64,000 nt of DNA from VFZN01 sp964619705 (GTDB taxonomy: Bacteria; Acidobacteriota; Vicinamibacteria; Vicinamibacterales; UBA2999), in contig CAZUGF010000001.1 in assembly GCA_964619705.1 (NCBI GenBank), positions 124,001 to 188,000 on the forward strand, written 5' to 3'. Under the pieces are notes generated by a model. That model was not told the DNA's origin, ran no database searches, and saw nothing but the letters and a program-made list of their open reading frames with translations. How positions within the stretch are numbered: position 1 is the stretch's first letter; each line of letters starts with the position of its first letter. Shown here piece by piece: positions 17,070 to 25,701 of this stretch. Position numbers and translations under genes: made by a program.

Positions 17070-18644
17070 TCAGGAAGCCCGGCCGGGGCCGGCGTCCGGC
17101 CGCGGCACGGCGCGGCGCCGCAGCCGGCCCAGGTCCAGTTGGCTGCTGTTCTCGCGCGCGTGCTCGTGCGCCGTCCGCAGGCCGTGCCGCAGGTCCTTCT
17201 GGTGGTGCTGCCAGAACTCGGAGAAGGCTTCGCTCATCGCGTGGTCCGCAAACGCGCCGAGCGCGCGCGCCAGCAGGAAGCAGATCATCGAGACGGCGAT
17301 CACGGGCCCGGCGACGCGCACATCCGCGCCATCCGGCCACAGGAGCTGCAGCACGCCGACGCCGAGCAGGAACCAGGCGATGCAGAAGAACCAGTAGGAC
17401 CCTTCCCCGATGCTGACATGCGTCCGCACGCCGTCGAGCAGGTACCGTCCGTCGAGGGCCCGCCTGAGCAGGCGCTCGATGACCTCCGCGCGGCGGCCGA
17501 GCACCTTCTCCTTGATGGCGTAGTCGGGGTCCGCTTCGTCCACCAGCGTCGTCGCCACGCTGATCGACGGCGGGAGGTTGCCGGGTGCGTAGTCGTCGGT
17601 GCCGTGCGCCACGCGCTCCGCGACGCTCAGGTGAATGCGCGGGGCGATGCCGCTCCGGTTGCAGTAGCGGCGGATGTCACGGGGCGCCCACCGGTAGAAG
17701 AGTCCCACGCCGGCCCGCGCGTCGTAGAGCATGTCGTCCACGCTCGCGTGCGCGCGGTAGTTCTCGCAGTCCGCCTTGTTCAGCCGGAGGCCGCACTGCG
17801 CGGCATGGCTCAGGATCCAGTCCAGCGCGACGAGCGACATGCCCTGCTTGGGGTAGCCGCCGCCGACGTTGGAGTGGACGCCGGCAAACCAGACCTGCTC
17901 GATGCGTTCGTCCGGACCCATCCACAGGACCGGCTCGAACGCCACGCGGTCATCGTCGATCGAGAGCGCATGGCAGGCCCGTCCGACGTTCTTGCCGAGC
18001 GTCTGCGTGGGGAACTTGAACTGGTAGAGGAAGCGGTTGACCACGCTCGCCAGGGCGAACGGCATGCCCACGGCGTCCACCGTGTCCCAGACACCGATGA
18101 ACTCGATGGGGACGTTCGTGTGCACCTTGTAGGTGGTCTGGAAGGAGGCGATGGCCTGCTGCGTGTCCCGGCGCCCGAGCAGCCGGCGGACGACCATGGT
18201 CAGCGTGCTGGCGTACCGCGTGCGGTAGGCGACGTAGGCGGCCTCCACGGCCTTCCGCAGGGCATGCGTCGTCTGGCAGCTGCCGCCGTCGACGATGCCG
18301 CAGGCACCGATGAGGCCGGCGAGGGTACGGGCGGTGAAGGCTCCGCGGCTGAAGCCGAAGAGGAAGATGCGGTCCCCAGGATCGTAGACGCGCGCCAGCG
18401 CCCGGTACAGATCCTTGACGTTGCGCTTGAGCCCGAAGCCCGTCGCGCCGCCGAGCACCTTGAGCAGCGTGTTGCCCTTGGTACCCACGCCGTCGTCGTA
18501 GTAGGCCAGCTGCGCGTCGAGCAGCGGGTTCGTGCGGTGCTCGTTGAGGTCCACGGCCTCGAAGAGCTTGAACACGTTCGTCCCGCGGCCCTTGATGCCG
18601 CTGTTCCCGGTACCGTCCGAGCAGAGGATGATGTTCTTGGGCAT
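17070..18644 (-). CDS. DUF2235 alpha/beta-hydrolase (Tle1-like) membrane protein
   Basis: This 524-residue protein opens with PKNIILCSDGTGNS, the DUF2235 signature, and has the nucleophile elbow FGFSRGAFTART with Ser99. DUF2235 includes phospholipase A effectors of type VI secretion (Tle1) and uncharacterised hydrolases. Residues 120-410 complete the hydrolase region (GVWDTVDAVGMP, GVHSNVGGGYP). Two hydrophobic segments near residues 420-465 suggest a membrane anchor, which is unlike soluble secreted effectors. No VgrG, PAAR, immunity gene or other type VI component is nearby, so an effector role is not supported here. It is divergent from the RlmA-like gene. Confidence 0.9.
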   Translation of the reverse strand: MPKNIILCSDGTGNSGIKGRGTNVFKLFEAVDLNEHRTNPLLDAQLAYYDDGVGTKGNTLLKVLGGATGFGLKRNVKDLYRALARVYDPGDRIFLFGFSRGAFTARTLAGLIGACGIVDGGSCQTTHALRKAVEAAYVAYRTRYASTLTMVVRRLLGRRDTQQAIASFQTTYKVHTNVPIEFIGVWDTVDAVGMPFALASVVNRFLYQFKFPTQTLGKNVGRACHALSIDDDRVAFEPVLWMGPDERIEQVWFAGVHSNVGGGYPKQGMSLVALDWILSHAAQCGLRLNKADCENYRAHASVDDMLYDARAGVGLFYRWAPRDIRRYCNRSGIAPRIHLSVAERVAHGTDDYAPGNLPPSISVATTLVDEADPDYAIKEKVLGRRAEVIERLLRRALDGRYLLDGVRTHVSIGEGSYWFFCIAWFLLGVGVLQLLWPDGADVRVAGPVIAVSMICFLLARALGAFADHAMSEAFSEFWQHHQKDLRHGLRTAHEHARENSSQLDLGRLRRRAVPRPDAGPGRAS

Positions 18645-18749
18645 GCCGGTCCGCCTGTCCTTGGGGGGAGACGCCCGGAACTGGTGAATTCTCTCTCCTG
18701 ACCGTGGTGGTGTCGAGAGGAGATTGGGCGTTTCACGTGAGGGCCGTAG

Positions 18750-18769
18750 GGCGGAGCTTCAGCTCCGCC
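18750..18769. repeat. Dispersed palindrome, TTCA loop, stem GGCGGAGC
   Basis: GGCGGAGC (18750-18757), loop TTCA, GCTCCGCC (18762-18769), preceded by GTAG. It is one member of a palindrome family found at several places in this window with different stem sequences. It lies in the divergent space between the DUF2235 and RlmA-like genes. Confidence 0.85.
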
Positions 18770-18785
18770 GGGGTACGATCCCGCC

Positions 18786-19610
18786 GTGACCCTCCTCTCC
18801 TGCACGGTCCGGGGCTGCGCGCTTCCGCTCGAGCGCCGCGGACGCACACTGAGCTGCCCACGCGGACACACCTACGACATCGCCCGGAGCGGCTACGTGA
18901 ACCTGCTCCAGCCGCAGGATCGGCGGTCGCTCGCGGCCGGGGACGCCAGGGCGGTGGTCGCGGCGCGTGCCACGCTCGGAGAGGCCGGCCTGGCCGAGGG
19001 CCTCATCCGCGCCGTCGCCGGGCGCGCCGTCGCGCTGGAACTGGGGGACAACCCGTGCGTGGTCGACCTCGGATCCGGGACGGGGGACGCCCTCGGTGCG
19101 CTGGCCCGGGAGCGCGCCGTGGCCGGCGTGGGGATCGACCTGTCCACCGCGGCGGCGGCCCACGCCGCGCGCCGGTTCCCCGATCTCACGTGGGTGGTGG
19201 CGAACGCGGACCGCCGGCTGCCGATCATCGATGCGGCCGCCCGGCTCGTCCTGTCCCTGCACGCGAGGCGGAACCCGGCGGAGTGCGCGCGGGTGCTCTC
19301 GCCGGGAGGATTCCTGATCGTCGCCGTGCCGGCACCCGACGACCTGGTCGAACTGCGCACCCTTGTGCAGGGCCGGGGCGTCCTGCGGGACAGGGCCGAC
19401 AAGGTTGCCGCAGAGCATGCGGACCGGTTTGCGCTCGTGGAACGATTCGCGGTCCGCGCGCGCGTGCACCTGGCGCCGGATGCGCTCGTCGCGCTCCTGC
19501 GGACCACGTATCGCGGCGCGCGGGCCCCGATGGCCGAGCCTGTGGCGCACCTGACGGACGCCGTTGTGACGATGGCGTCGGACGTGATGCTCTTCGCTCG
19601 CCGCCCTTAG
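18786..19610 (+). CDS. RlmA-like rRNA (guanine-N1) methyltransferase
   Basis: This 274-residue class I SAM methyltransferase has an N-terminal zinc-ribbon-like region (CTVRGCALPL, then LSCPRGHTYDIARSGYVNLL), which is the mark of RlmA/TlrB enzymes that methylate a guanine in 23S rRNA. The SAM site is VVDLGSGTGDALG, with VGIDLSTAA as the acidic strand-2 end. The catalytic-region pattern VLSPGGFLIVAVPAPDDLVELR also matches. The GTG start at 18786 puts the zinc ribbon at the right distance; no strong ribosome site is seen. RlmA versus TlrB specificity cannot be separated by sequence alone. Confidence 0.88.
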   Translation: MTLLSCTVRGCALPLERRGRTLSCPRGHTYDIARSGYVNLLQPQDRRSLAAGDARAVVAARATLGEAGLAEGLIRAVAGRAVALELGDNPCVVDLGSGTGDALGALARERAVAGVGIDLSTAAAAHAARRFPDLTWVVANADRRLPIIDAAARLVLSLHARRNPAECARVLSPGGFLIVAVPAPDDLVELRTLVQGRGVLRDRADKVAAEHADRFALVERFAVRARVHLAPDALVALLRTTYRGARAPMAEPVAHLTDAVVTMASDVMLFARRP

Positions 19611-19669
19611 CCCCGCTCGGTTGGCAGACACGCATCGAATTGGATGTCACGGCGCCAGTCCCGCTTACA

Positions 19670-19685
19670 TGGCACCAGCCTTGCT
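19670..19685 (+). promoter_or_regulatory. Sigma-54 type -24/-12 promoter box
   Basis: TGGCACCAGCCTTGCT matches the sigma-54 consensus TGGCAC-N5-TTGCW at every fixed position, with GG and GC ten bases apart. Transcription would start near 19697 and run toward the small ORF at 19826. The region 19611-19825 otherwise holds a hairpin (GCCACC 19740-19745 with GGTGGC 19752-19757) and two TTGGCAG-led segments, but no gene. Confidence 0.55.
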
Positions 19686-19825
19686 CTGGAGCAGGTGTCA
19701 CGGCCGGTGGGCAGCATGAAGCGCGCCGGGCCGGTGATCGCCACCTGTCGCGGTGGCAAAACTTGGCAGCGATGGACACGACGTGTCACCCCCGGGGACG
19801 CGCGGTCCCACTCGGAGGCACGGTG

Positions 19826-20059
19826 ATGAAGTCCGCAACGAAGGTTCTGATTCGACGGATGGCACGGGACAGGGAAGCACGGGAGGTCGCGGCACTCCGC
19901 GACGCGTTGACCGGCGAGGGTGCGTTCATTCGGGCTGGCGACGACCCGCGGGTCCAGTTGCCGCTGTCGCGTGCGCCCTATCGGCTGCAGGCGGCGAACC
20001 GCTGGTGGCGAGAACTCGGGCTCCCCGCCGACCCGCAGCGCAGGCGGTCCGAGACATAG
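19826..20059 (+). CDS. Small basic hypothetical protein
   Basis: This is a 77-residue ORF starting MKSATKVLIRRMARDREARE, with an Arg-rich helical first half and an RLQAANRWWRELGL motif near the end. The ATG has a perfect GGAGG seven bases upstream, which is stronger than most starts in this window. It lies 130 bases downstream of the sigma-54-like box at 19670. I do not recognise the family. A real gene is supported by the ribosome site and promoter, but codon statistics were not computed. It converges on the next minus-strand gene. Confidence 0.5.
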   Translation: MKSATKVLIRRMARDREAREVAALRDALTGEGAFIRAGDDPRVQLPLSRAPYRLQAANRWWRELGLPADPQRRRSET

Positions 20060-20086
20060 CACGGTCGAGCAGCACGGGATCGGCGG

Positions 20087-20977
20087 CTAGGGCACCAGGC
20101 GGCCGCCGGTCAGGAACCGCTGATACTGCGTGTAGTCGGTGCTGGTCCACATCTGGGGCGTCCCGGCTCCCCGTGCGATGGTGAACGAGGAGGTCGAGAC
20201 AGGCAGGACCAGCGTCTCGTCGGGATCCTGGAACGTGACCGGCTTGAACCGCGTCGAGACGTCCAGGCGCTCCACGGTCCACGAGCGCCGATCGCTCCGC
20301 AATGCCATCGCCCGCGGCAGCGGGACCTCGACGAGGCCGCTCAGCCGCTGATCGAGGCGCAGCACGTCGTAGGTCTCCGGATCGATCCATACGCGTCCGC
20401 GCGTGCCGCCGTCGATCGAGAAGCTCAGGCAATCCTCGCGGCCGTCGGCCAGCGCCACCGTCACCAGCGGATCGGCGAGCACGGCGAAATCCACCATGAT
20501 GGCGGTCCGGCGATCCACGCGGCCCATGCCCGCGTAGGTGAACACGTGCGCCGGCTGCTGCTGCGGCAGCAGCATGGCCAGCGCCGGGACCTCCGTGGAC
20601 TGCCGCTCCGGCGTGGTGCAGTCGTTGGGATCGTTCTTCCGCGGCGCGTGCCCGTTGACCTTGAGCACCTGCCGCTCGGTCTTCGCTTCCAGGATGCCGG
20701 CGGGCTCCTCGGGCGCCCCCCACGACAGGCGCAGTTCGGACTCGACCGTCCGGCCGCGGGCGGAGAGGCCGGCCATGGTGCCGAAGGGCCGCAGGCGGAC
20801 GGTCTCGAGGCAGACGAGGCTTTGCGCGCGCGCGAAGTACCGCTCCACCCGCTCGCCCACGATCCGCAGCGTCGCGGCAAGGTCGTGCCCATCGTCTGCC
20901 GGCGCGGCCCAGGCGACGGCCACGAGGGACGAGAGCACAGCCGTGAGGACGCAGGCCGGGCGATGAGGGCGCGGCAT
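20087..20977 (-). CDS. Exported hypothetical protein
   Basis: Read from ATG 20977, this is a 296-residue protein with a signal peptide (VLTAVLSSLVAVAWA). The frame is open to 21229, but that extension would overlap the divergent TPR gene and is probably not translated; ATG 21007 is another option. The mature part contains repeated strand-like segments such as RGRVWIDPETYDVLRLDQRL and LVCLETVRLRPF. This resembles acidobacterial outer-membrane or periplasmic proteins with a LolA-like strand pattern. No catalytic motif is seen and the function is unknown. Confidence 0.7.
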   Translation of the reverse strand: MPRPHRPACVLTAVLSSLVAVAWAAPADDGHDLAATLRIVGERVERYFARAQSLVCLETVRLRPFGTMAGLSARGRTVESELRLSWGAPEEPAGILEAKTERQVLKVNGHAPRKNDPNDCTTPERQSTEVPALAMLLPQQQPAHVFTYAGMGRVDRRTAIMVDFAVLADPLVTVALADGREDCLSFSIDGGTRGRVWIDPETYDVLRLDQRLSGLVEVPLPRAMALRSDRRSWTVERLDVSTRFKPVTFQDPDETLVLPVSTSSFTIARGAGTPQMWTSTDYTQYQRFLTGGRLVP

Positions 20978-21065
20978 CGGGACCAACGCCGGGGAGTGTA
21001 AACCCATTCGGCCCCGGCCGGGTCCTACAGTAGACTTCGGGCGTCTACGAGCAAGGAGCCACGCC

Positions 21066-22712
21066 ATGTCCCTGATGAGCAGGTCTGCCGCCGTCGCCAC
21101 CGGATTGGTCATTCTCCTGACGCTGGCCGCGAGGCCGTCGTCGCAGGAGTTCGGGTCCATCACCTTCCCGACCTCCGGCCTGCCCGCCGCGCAGGAGCCG
21201 TTCCTCACCGGCGTCAAGGCGCTCCACAACTTTCAGTTCGACGAGGCAGCCGAGGCCTTCCGGGAGGCGCAGAAGGCGGACCCTGCCTTCGTCATGGCCT
21301 ACTGGGGCGAGGCGATGAGCCACAACCATCCGCTCTGGGCGCAGCAGGACGTCGAGGCGGCGAGGACCGTCCTGGACCGGCTCGACCCGACGCACGAGGG
21401 CCGTGTCGCGAAGGCCGCGCTGCCGAAGGAGAAGGCCTTCCTCGTGGCCCAGCACGAACTGCTCTTCGGACCGGGGGACAAGCTCACGAGGGACCAGGCC
21501 TACGCGCAGGCCATGGCCCGCATGCACGCGCAGTGGCCGGATGACCACGAGATCACCGTGTTCTACGCGTTGTCGCTCCTCGGGACCGTGCGGCCCGGCG
21601 ACGCGGGCTTCCGGCGCCAGGCCATGGCCGCGTCCCTGGCGCAGGGGGTCTTCGAGGCCAACCCGAAGCACCCGGGCGCCGCGCACTTCGTGATCCACTC
21701 GTTCGACGATCCCGACCACGCGCCCCTGGGCCTCACCGCCGCCAGGGCCTACGCGCAGATTGCGCCATCCGCCGCGCACGCGCTCCACATGCCCTCGCAC
21801 ATCTTCGTGCAGCTCGGGATGTGGCAGGAGGCGGCCCGCTCGAACGTCGACGCGTACAAGGCCGCCGTCGACCTCAACACGCGGCTCAAGCTCGCCGAGG
21901 GCCGTGAGGACTTCCACACGCTGTCATGGCTCGCCTATGCGAACACGATGCTCGGGCGGCTGGACGAGGCCGCGCGGAACGTGGAACAGGCGAAGCAGGC
22001 GGCGGATCGGAACCCGGCCAACGGCGGGATCCGCGACGGCTATCTGGGCATGCGCGCACGGCTGATCTCCGACACGGCCCGGTGGGAGAAGCTCACGCTC
22101 GACGCGCCGGCATCCGCGCACGAGGGCGACCACGCCGGCATGCCGGGCATGCCCGGCATGGGCGGAGGCTCGGCATCCGCCACCTGGACCTACGTGGTGG
22201 GCGTCAGCGCCGCGAAGAACGGGGACCTTGCGACAGCGGAGGCCGCGGAGGCCGCGCTCACGAAGATCACGGCGGCCGTGCCCGGGGGGCCCCAGGCCTA
22301 CGCGGCAAAGTCCCACCTGATTCGCGAGAAGCAGCTCGGGGCGATCCTCCGGTGGGCGAAGGGCGAGAAGGACGACGCCCTGCGCGCCGCCAGAGAGGCC
22401 GCGGACGTCGAGCAGTCCATGGCCGCCCCGTCCGGTCCTCCCGAGCCGATCAAGCCGGCGTTCGAGCTCTACGGCGAAATGCTGCTCGATGCCGGCCGCG
22501 CAGGGGATGCCGTCCAGGCCTTCGAGCAGGCGCTGCTCCGCACGCCGAAGCGGACGCCGTCGCTGCTCGGGCTCGCGCGCGCCGCGGCGGCTGCGGGAGA
22601 CACGATTACCGCCAGGCAGCGCTACCAGGAGATTGTCGGGATGCCCGGCGCCGACGCGGCGTCGCCGGCCGTGGTCCAGGCGCAGAAGGCGCTCTCGTCC
22701 AGCGATTTCTAG
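21066..22712 (+). CDS. Exported TPR-repeat protein
   Basis: This 548-residue protein has a signal peptide (residues 1-27) and TPR-type helices. The first is ALHNFQFDEAAEAFREAQKA followed by DPAFVMAYWGEAMSHN, and later units lie near residues 245-330 and 460-540. A Gly/Met-rich linker (HAGMPGMPGMGGG) lies near residue 360. AAGGAG sits eight bases before the ATG, a good ribosome site. The family is widespread in Acidobacteriota as secreted scaffold proteins; the partner is unknown. The leader just upstream closely resembles the sequence before the partial ORF at 63974. Confidence 0.88.
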   Translation: MSLMSRSAAVATGLVILLTLAARPSSQEFGSITFPTSGLPAAQEPFLTGVKALHNFQFDEAAEAFREAQKADPAFVMAYWGEAMSHNHPLWAQQDVEAARTVLDRLDPTHEGRVAKAALPKEKAFLVAQHELLFGPGDKLTRDQAYAQAMARMHAQWPDDHEITVFYALSLLGTVRPGDAGFRRQAMAASLAQGVFEANPKHPGAAHFVIHSFDDPDHAPLGLTAARAYAQIAPSAAHALHMPSHIFVQLGMWQEAARSNVDAYKAAVDLNTRLKLAEGREDFHTLSWLAYANTMLGRLDEAARNVEQAKQAADRNPANGGIRDGYLGMRARLISDTARWEKLTLDAPASAHEGDHAGMPGMPGMGGGSASATWTYVVGVSAAKNGDLATAEAAEAALTKITAAVPGGPQAYAAKSHLIREKQLGAILRWAKGEKDDALRAAREAADVEQSMAAPSGPPEPIKPAFELYGEMLLDAGRAGDAVQAFEQALLRTPKRTPSLLGLARAAAAAGDTITARQRYQEIVGMPGADAASPAVVQAQKALSSSDF

Positions 22713-22764
22713 GGATCCGGCTTCGGGCCCTCGGCTTCGGCCTGTTGCGGGAGGCCGCGGTCGA

Positions 22765-23595
22765 TCACTTGAGCGCGACGGCGAGGGTGTAGAGCAGCGT
22801 ACCGGCCCCGCTGCCCGGCTGGCGCACGACCTCGATGCGATAGGACGCCGTGGCCGGGACACGTCCGGTCCACACGCGGGCGCCCCTGTCCGCGCGCGCG
22901 TCGAGCGGCGCGCCGGCGGCGTCGATGACGCGGACGAGGACCGTGTTGCCCTTGACGCCGTCGAGACGGACGTCGAGCAGCGTGCCCTGGCCGGCGGAGA
23001 GTTCGTACAGGTCCCGGCCGCCCGGATCGATGGCGCCGTTCACCTGCGTGGGCCGGCCCGCGCGGAACGACAGGCGCTGCGCCGCGCCCGCCGATGCCGT
23101 GCCGCCGCGGGACGGTGCCGCGGGAGGCACCGTGATCTGCGTGATGCGGAGCCCGTCGCCGACGGGCTCGATCACGATCGCACCTTCGATCACCGCGCCG
23201 CCGGCGGGCCCGACGGCCACCGTGGGCGAAATCGTCCCGTCTCGCGGCACGCGCGCCCGCTGGATGATCGCCTTCGTCTCGGGCGTGAAGATCTGGCCGA
23301 AGAGTTCGCCGAACGCCCTGGCGTCTCCCACCGGCAGGCGGAATCCGGACGACATCACGGCCAGCGGGAAGCGCATCATGCCGGCGAGCGCCGTGCGATC
23401 CTCGCGCATCGACGCCTGCTGCAGCGCCGTGACAAACTGCTGCACGCGCGCGTCGTTCGACGCCGCCTGTGCGAGCACTGGCCCGCTCATCGAGACGGAG
23501 ATCGCTGCCGCCGCGATCGACGCGGCCAGCATGCGGCCCGCCGTCGCGAGGGCGGGTGAACGGGACTCCCGCGCGCGAGAACTCATGCGTTCCAT
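22765..23595 (-). CDS. Exported hypothetical protein with C-terminal beta-sandwich
   Basis: Read from ATG 23595 this is about 276 residues, with a signal peptide ending in ISVSMSGPVLAQA. Residues 30-150 form an alpha/beta domain (QQFVTALQQASMREDRTALA). The C-terminal 100 residues resemble a bacterial pre-peptidase-like sandwich (RDLYELSAGQGTLLDVRLDG; ASYRIEVVRQPGSGAGTLLY). The frame extends to 23643, but that would overlap the divergent YkgJ-type gene; ATG 23586 is also possible. The function is unknown. A role in binding or anchoring is only suggested by the C-terminal fold. Confidence 0.72.
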   Translation of the reverse strand: MERMSSRARESRSPALATAGRMLAASIAAAAISVSMSGPVLAQAASNDARVQQFVTALQQASMREDRTALAGMMRFPLAVMSSGFRLPVGDARAFGELFGQIFTPETKAIIQRARVPRDGTISPTVAVGPAGGAVIEGAIVIEPVGDGLRITQITVPPAAPSRGGTASAGAAQRLSFRAGRPTQVNGAIDPGGRDLYELSAGQGTLLDVRLDGVKGNTVLVRVIDAAGAPLDARADRGARVWTGRVPATASYRIEVVRQPGSGAGTLLYTLAVALK

Positions 23596-23620
23596 GTGTC
23601 CGAACCTGACGTAGAGTGCC

Positions 23621-24592
23621 ATGAGTCCGCCCCCGCGCGCCACGCGCCACTTCTGGCTCTCGATGCACCTCGGCTATCGCTGCCGCGACAGCGGCGCGTG
23701 CTGCTCGTCGGGCTGGCCCATCCCGATGGAACGGGACCGCGCGCGCCTGGTGGCCGCGGACGTCGCGTCCGGCCGCGTGGCTCCCGTGGTCACGCCCTGG
23801 CTGACGGAGGCGCCGGGTGCACCGCCCGAGGTGGCCGGCACGCTGGCGATCCAGCACGACGGGCACTGCGTCTTCCATCGGCCGCCCGGGAGGATGGGTG
23901 CGCCGCGAGGATGCGTCATCCACGCACGGCGTCCTGCCTCGTGCGAGCACTTCCCGTACGTCTGCGCGACCGATCCGCGCGGCGTGCGCGTCACCCTGTC
24001 GCACTACTGCCCGACCGCGGCGGCGCTGCTCGTCGCATGGGAGGGACCGGTGACGATCGTCGAGGGCCCGCCCGTGCTGGCTGACGGGAGGCTCCCCGAA
24101 GGGCTCGATGCGCGGGAGTCCCTGCCGCCACTCGCGGCCGGCGGCCGCCGATTGATGGACTGGGAGGAGGTCACCGCGTGGGAACGAGCGGGGCTCGAGC
24201 GGACCGCGATGCTGGCGCAGGAGATGACGCGGCCCGATGTCGCCCTGTTCGAGATCGCGCGGGCCGCGGTGGTCCCGCCCCTCTCGTGGCCGCACGCGCC
24301 GGAGGGCCTGGCGCGCGGCTGGGAGGCACGGATCGTACCCGCCTGGCCGCGCCTGTCCGCGGTGGCCGGCCGCTACCTCGCGTCGAAGCTGTTCGCGTCG
24401 TGGGCCCTCTATCGCGGCGCGGGACTCCCGGACGTCTTGCGCGCGGTGGACATCGCGCGTGCCGTGCTCGGCGTCGAGGCCGTGCGCGCGTGCCTGGACG
24501 CGGAGCGCACCCTGGATACCGCGCTGCTCGAGCGCGCCATTCGCCGGAGCGACCTGCTGCTCGTGCACTACGCGGACCCTGCGGCGCTGTAG
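23621..24592 (+). CDS. YkgJ-type cysteine-cluster protein
   Basis: This 323-residue cytoplasmic protein has a YkgJ/CxxxCxxCC-like metal-binding N-terminal domain. Cysteines are seen in YRCRDSGACCSSGW, GHCVFH, GCVIHARRPASCEHFPYVC and HYCPT. Such proteins probably bind zinc or an iron-sulfur cluster; a defined reaction is not known. The second half (from about residue 140) is helical and shows no motif. It starts at ATG 23621 and is divergent from the exported hypothetical gene, with starts only 25 bases apart. Confidence 0.82.
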   Translation: MSPPPRATRHFWLSMHLGYRCRDSGACCSSGWPIPMERDRARLVAADVASGRVAPVVTPWLTEAPGAPPEVAGTLAIQHDGHCVFHRPPGRMGAPRGCVIHARRPASCEHFPYVCATDPRGVRVTLSHYCPTAAALLVAWEGPVTIVEGPPVLADGRLPEGLDARESLPPLAAGGRRLMDWEEVTAWERAGLERTAMLAQEMTRPDVALFEIARAAVVPPLSWPHAPEGLARGWEARIVPAWPRLSAVAGRYLASKLFASWALYRGAGLPDVLRAVDIARAVLGVEAVRACLDAERTLDTALLERAIRRSDLLLVHYADPAAL

Positions 24593-24620
24593 CGCGGCGA
24601 TCCGCCGTCGAGCCCGTATC

Positions 24621-24680
24621 ATGGTCGGCATGAACAGCAGAGTCGGCGTGCTCGCGAGCCTGGAGGCAGCCGGGCGATGA
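24621..24680 (+). CDS. Candidate leader peptide coupled to exonuclease III
   Basis: A 19-codon frame (MVGMNSRVGVLASLEAAGR) ends in TGA that overlaps the ATG of the exonuclease gene as ATGA. An internal ATG at 24630 would give 16 codons. It may couple translation to the downstream gene, or be chance. No strong ribosome site precedes it. Confidence 0.25.
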   Translation: MVGMNSRVGVLASLEAAGR

Positions 24681-25438
24681 AGATCGCGACCTGGAACGTC
24701 AACGGCGTTCGCGCGCGGCAGGGCGATCTGCTGGCCTGGCTGGCGGCCGAACGCCCCGACATCGTCTGCCTGCAGGAGATCAAGGCGTCGATCGATCAGC
24801 TGCCCTTCGAGCTGCGCGATGTCGAGGGGTACTGGTCCGTCTGGCACGGGGCGAAGGGCTATTCCGGTGTCGCGCTCCTCGTGTCCAGGGCCATCGCCGT
24901 TGCGGCGCCCTCGGTGGAACACCCGGCGTTCGACTTCGAGCAGCGCATCGCGACGCTGGACGTCCTGGCCGGCGCGAGTCCCGTGACCGTGGCGTCCGTC
25001 TACGTCCCGAACGGCGGCAAGGACTACGACGCCAAGCTGCGCTTTCTCGGTGCCCTCGACCAGTGGGCCGAGGATGCCGAGAGGGACGGCCGGCGCGTGC
25101 TGGTGTGCGGGGACCTGAACGTGGCGCTGGCCGAGCGCGACATCCATCCGAAGGAGCGGAAGCCCAACCAGATCGGCGCACGCCCGGACGAGCGGCAGGC
25201 GCTGGCGCGGATCCTGTCTCGCGGGCTCGTGGACGTCGGCCGCGCGCAGGACCCGGACAACGACAACCTGTTCACGTGGTGGGCGCCGTGGCGGAACATG
25301 AAGCAGCGCAACATCGGGTGGCGGATCGACTACGTGCTCGCGTCCACGCCGCTGGCCGGGCGTGTCCGGAGCGCCGTCGTGCAGCGCGAGGTGGGGACGA
25401 GCGACCATGGTCCCGTGGTCGTGGAGTTCGATCCGTAG
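24677..25438 (+). CDS. xth: Exodeoxyribonuclease III (AP endonuclease)
   Basis: This 253-residue Mg-dependent enzyme of base-excision repair cuts at abasic sites and trims 3' ends. The opening MKIATWNVNGVRARQGDLLAWL carries the catalytic Asn7, and VCLQEIKA carries the metal-binding Glu34. GDLNVAL supplies the catalytic Asp-Asn pair, and the terminal SDHGPVVVEF has the catalytic Asp-His. YVPNGG and WRIDYVLAS are further family motifs. The length is close to the family norm. The ATG has GGAGG ten bases upstream. The gene is followed by an array of palindromic repeats before a convergent TetR gene. Confidence 0.96.
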   Translation: MKIATWNVNGVRARQGDLLAWLAAERPDIVCLQEIKASIDQLPFELRDVEGYWSVWHGAKGYSGVALLVSRAIAVAAPSVEHPAFDFEQRIATLDVLAGASPVTVASVYVPNGGKDYDAKLRFLGALDQWAEDAERDGRRVLVCGDLNVALAERDIHPKERKPNQIGARPDERQALARILSRGLVDVGRAQDPDNDNLFTWWAPWRNMKQRNIGWRIDYVLASTPLAGRVRSAVVQREVGTSDHGPVVVEFDP

Positions 25439-25447
25439 TTGTGGTGA

Positions 25448-25660
25448 AGGCGACCCTGAAGGGTCGCCTCTACGGATTCGTGGGGCCGAGTCGCCTGGGG
25501 CCGATGCGCGTGGGCGGAGGCGATCTCTGGCGAAGGGGACCCTGAAGGGTCGCCTCTACGGGATTCGTGGGGCCGAGTCGCGTCGGGCCGAGTCGCGTGG
25601 GGCCGGAGGCGCGTGGGGCGGAGGCGATCTCTGGCGAAGGGGACCCTGAAGGGCCGCCTC
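25448..25660. repeat. Array of three near-identical palindrome units
   Basis: Three copies of a unit with AGGCGACCC, loop TGAA, GGGTCGCCT and flanking GGCGGAGGCGATCTCTGGCG occur at about 25448-25469, 25534-25555 and 25644-25658. They are separated by GTGGGGCCGAGTCGC-like spacers. The second copy has one stem mismatch. In the reverse orientation the loop reads TTCA, so this is the same palindrome family as at 18750 and 59702. The array fills most of the 263 bases between the convergent genes ending at 25438 and 25702. Confidence 0.85.
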
Positions 25661-25701
25661 TGCGGGTTTCGTAAGGCGGGACTCGTGGGCGGCGGGCCGC
25701 G

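Noticed and set aside
25448..25660. CRISPR array
   Set aside because: Three units only, each palindromic with long similar spacers and no cas genes; the units match the dispersed palindrome family.
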